From Aeromonas veronii (lineage in GTDB: Bacteria; Pseudomonadota; Gammaproteobacteria; Enterobacterales; Aeromonadaceae): a stretch of DNA of 64,000 bases. The stretch is from positions 2,161,501-2,225,500 of the forward strand of contig NZ_CP157875.1 in assembly GCF_040215105.1 (NCBI RefSeq). The letters are read 5' to 3'. Position 1 is the first letter of the stretch; every line of letters begins with the position of its first letter. The position numbers and the translations under genes are program-made. Under the pieces are notes generated by a model. The model made no database searches. It was not told where the DNA came from and saw nothing but the letters and a program-made list of their open reading frames with translations. Below are positions 62,957 to 64,000 of the stretch, piece by piece.

Positions 62957-62999
62957 TCAGCCAACTCTGACACCCCATCCCGCCACACAGCAAGCCACA

Positions 63000-63033
63000 A
63001 CCGCGCATAATGTCGTTCAGCATTATGTTGAGG
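63000..63033 (+). other. dif-like XerC/XerD site at the right end of prophage 2
   Basis: Exact copy of the site at 55274-55307. It marks the junction with the next array member, which continues beyond the window. Confidence 0.9.
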
Positions 63034-63300
63034 GTCTGCCCCCTGCCAGCATCCCGAAGGGGCAGGGGGACGCGACAAGGCCGCTACGTGGGACGCGCAG
63101 CGGCATCGTCGCAACGACAGAGCGCCCGTAACATAATCTGTGTTGTGCGCGACTGGGGATTGCTATCAAAAACTTGTCGCCGGCGCGCTACCTGGGCGAC
63201 TTTCTGCTATCAAAACAGCACATCGATGTTTACCTGGCGAGCCCTATTTGCTATCATTACTGTCATGGGGCATCGGTGCCCATCAACGGAGTGATACCAA

Positions 63301-63540
63301 ATGAGCTTGAAAGAAGTGTTCCCGCTGTTCGTAGTGCTCGGTTTGCTAGGCCCTCTGGGTGCGGCTCATTATCTCGGTTTCTCTATCACCTTCTGGGGCT
63401 TCATCGTTGCGCTGGTTGCCTCGCCGTTTGTGGGCGCTGCCCTGATGTTCGGCATAGCCTCTTTCGCTGATTGGACTGAACGCCGTGCCCGTGCAAGACG
63501 CATTGCCCGCTGTAAAGCTCGCAAAGGGGAGGGCGCATGA
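63301..63540 (+). CDS. Small two-helix membrane protein (copy in the third array unit)
   Basis: 79 residues, identical to the protein at 55575-55814. It has two membrane helices and a basic tail. Confidence 0.7.
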   Translation: MSLKEVFPLFVVLGLLGPLGAAHYLGFSITFWGFIVALVASPFVGAALMFGIASFADWTERRARARRIARCKARKGEGA

Positions 63541-63776
63541 TCCTTACCCTGCGATTGACCCCGGAAGAGGATCAAGTTGTCGAGCAGTTGAAGCAGGCCA
63601 CCGGGCAGAGTGCCGCCTCCAAGGCCGTGATGATGGCGGCTGGTTCGTTCGTCCAGTTAGGCCAGACCGTTGAACGGCAGCGGTCCGAACTGGAGACCCT
63701 GCGCCGTGAGTTCGCCGAGTATCGGCAGGTCGTCGGGCGGTACAAGGCGGCTCGGCAAGACTTCGACAACCTGTAG
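63537..63776 (+). CDS. Small RHH/coiled-coil protein (copy in the third array unit)
   Basis: 79 residues, identical to the protein at 55811-56050; it overlaps the preceding gene by 4 bp. Confidence 0.65.
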   Translation: MILTLRLTPEEDQVVEQLKQATGQSAASKAVMMAAGSFVQLGQTVERQRSELETLRREFAEYRQVVGRYKAARQDFDNL

Positions 63777-64000
63777 CAAAACGCATCGCCCTGGATAAAC
63801 CCGGGGCGACTTTTTGCTATCACCTTCTCGCGCGTTCGGCCTTGGCCAACTTCCTGCAGCTGCTCCCCCTGCTATCATTCCGACTCCCCCCACTTCCCAT
63901 GTGATCCACTGCTGCAAACGAGCGCACGCAGTGCAAGCGAGTATAAGGCGGCCCCCAGTTGCTCATATCTGGGAAAGCGGTAGGCCCGCCGCAACTTCTT

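Larger units (their letters stand above)
55274..62999 (+). mobile_element. Inovirus prophage 2 (7,726 bp)
   Basis: Complete filamentous-phage unit between dif-like sites. In order: a small two-gene unit, a long non-coding region, a minus-strand regulator, II/X-type replication protein, ssDNA-binding protein, minor coat, major coat, gpIII-like, gpVI-like, Zot, a large hairpin and a palindrome. It is oriented opposite to prophage 1 and followed by another copy of its left end. No integrase inside. Confidence 0.93.
62999..64000 (+). repeat. Direct repeat copy 2, cut by the window end
   Basis: Identical to 55273-56274 as far as the window shows. It represents either a second copy of prophage 2 or a related phage sharing this end. 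Confidence 0.95.

Noticed and set aside
1-64000. tRNA, rRNA or CRISPR loci
   Set aside because: I looked for cloverleaf-like segments, rRNA motifs and spaced repeats and saw none that I could support.

Overview
The window looks like an Aeromonas chromosome (gamma-proteobacterium). I infer this from gene order, GC-rich codon use and protein similarity to E. coli and Vibrio; I could not search a database.

Positions 1-26750 are a conserved housekeeping core. In order it holds the start of a chemotaxis receptor, acylphosphatase, a CHAD protein, metG, apbC, udk, dcd, a phosphate transporter, rne, rluC, a HAD phosphatase broken by a 10-bp duplication, a Maf protein, a START protein, and the fatty-acid cluster yceD-rpmF-plsX-fabH-fabD-fabG-acpP-fabF, followed by pabC-mltG-tmk-holB-tatD. 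Most units end in a clear Rho-independent terminator.

Positions 26750-39250 are accessory DNA. They hold a solitary tyrosine recombinase preceded by a perfect palindrome, a fragment of a hybrid sensor kinase (Hpt domain), and a chaperone-usher fimbrial operon. Three fimbrial genes have damaged frames: the usher (two frameshifts), one minor subunit (two), and the major pilin (lost stop). Three of these frameshifts sit in poly-G tracts. An amidase gene follows. Positions 39250-45450 return to core genes: rsmF, letB and a split letA, and SOS-regulated yebG.

Positions 45650-64000 are the most interesting part. A second solitary tyrosine recombinase lies beside a dif-like XerC/XerD site at 47075. 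After it come two inovirus (filamentous phage) prophages in a row, bounded by dif-like sites at 47075, 55274 and 63000. Prophage 1 (about 8.2 kb) has its structural genes on the minus strand and prophage 2 (7,726 bp) on the plus strand. A third copy of the left end of prophage 2 runs off the window and is identical over at least 1,002 bp. The phages share a related morphogenesis module (coat, adsorption protein, gpVI-like, Zot) but have unrelated replication initiators. Prophage 1 also carries an AT-rich DUF2971 gene.

Two observations stand out. First, a palindrome of the form ATAA-N6-TTAT, the same geometry as a Xer core site, lies upstream of both solitary recombinases, and further copies lie in both phages; one phage copy is identical, spacer included, to the chromosomal copy. 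Second, the attachment site of prophage 1 lies inside the 3' end of its repressor-like gene. Integration replaces the predicted C-terminus of that protein and separates it from the DUF3653 gene that would follow it in the circular phage.
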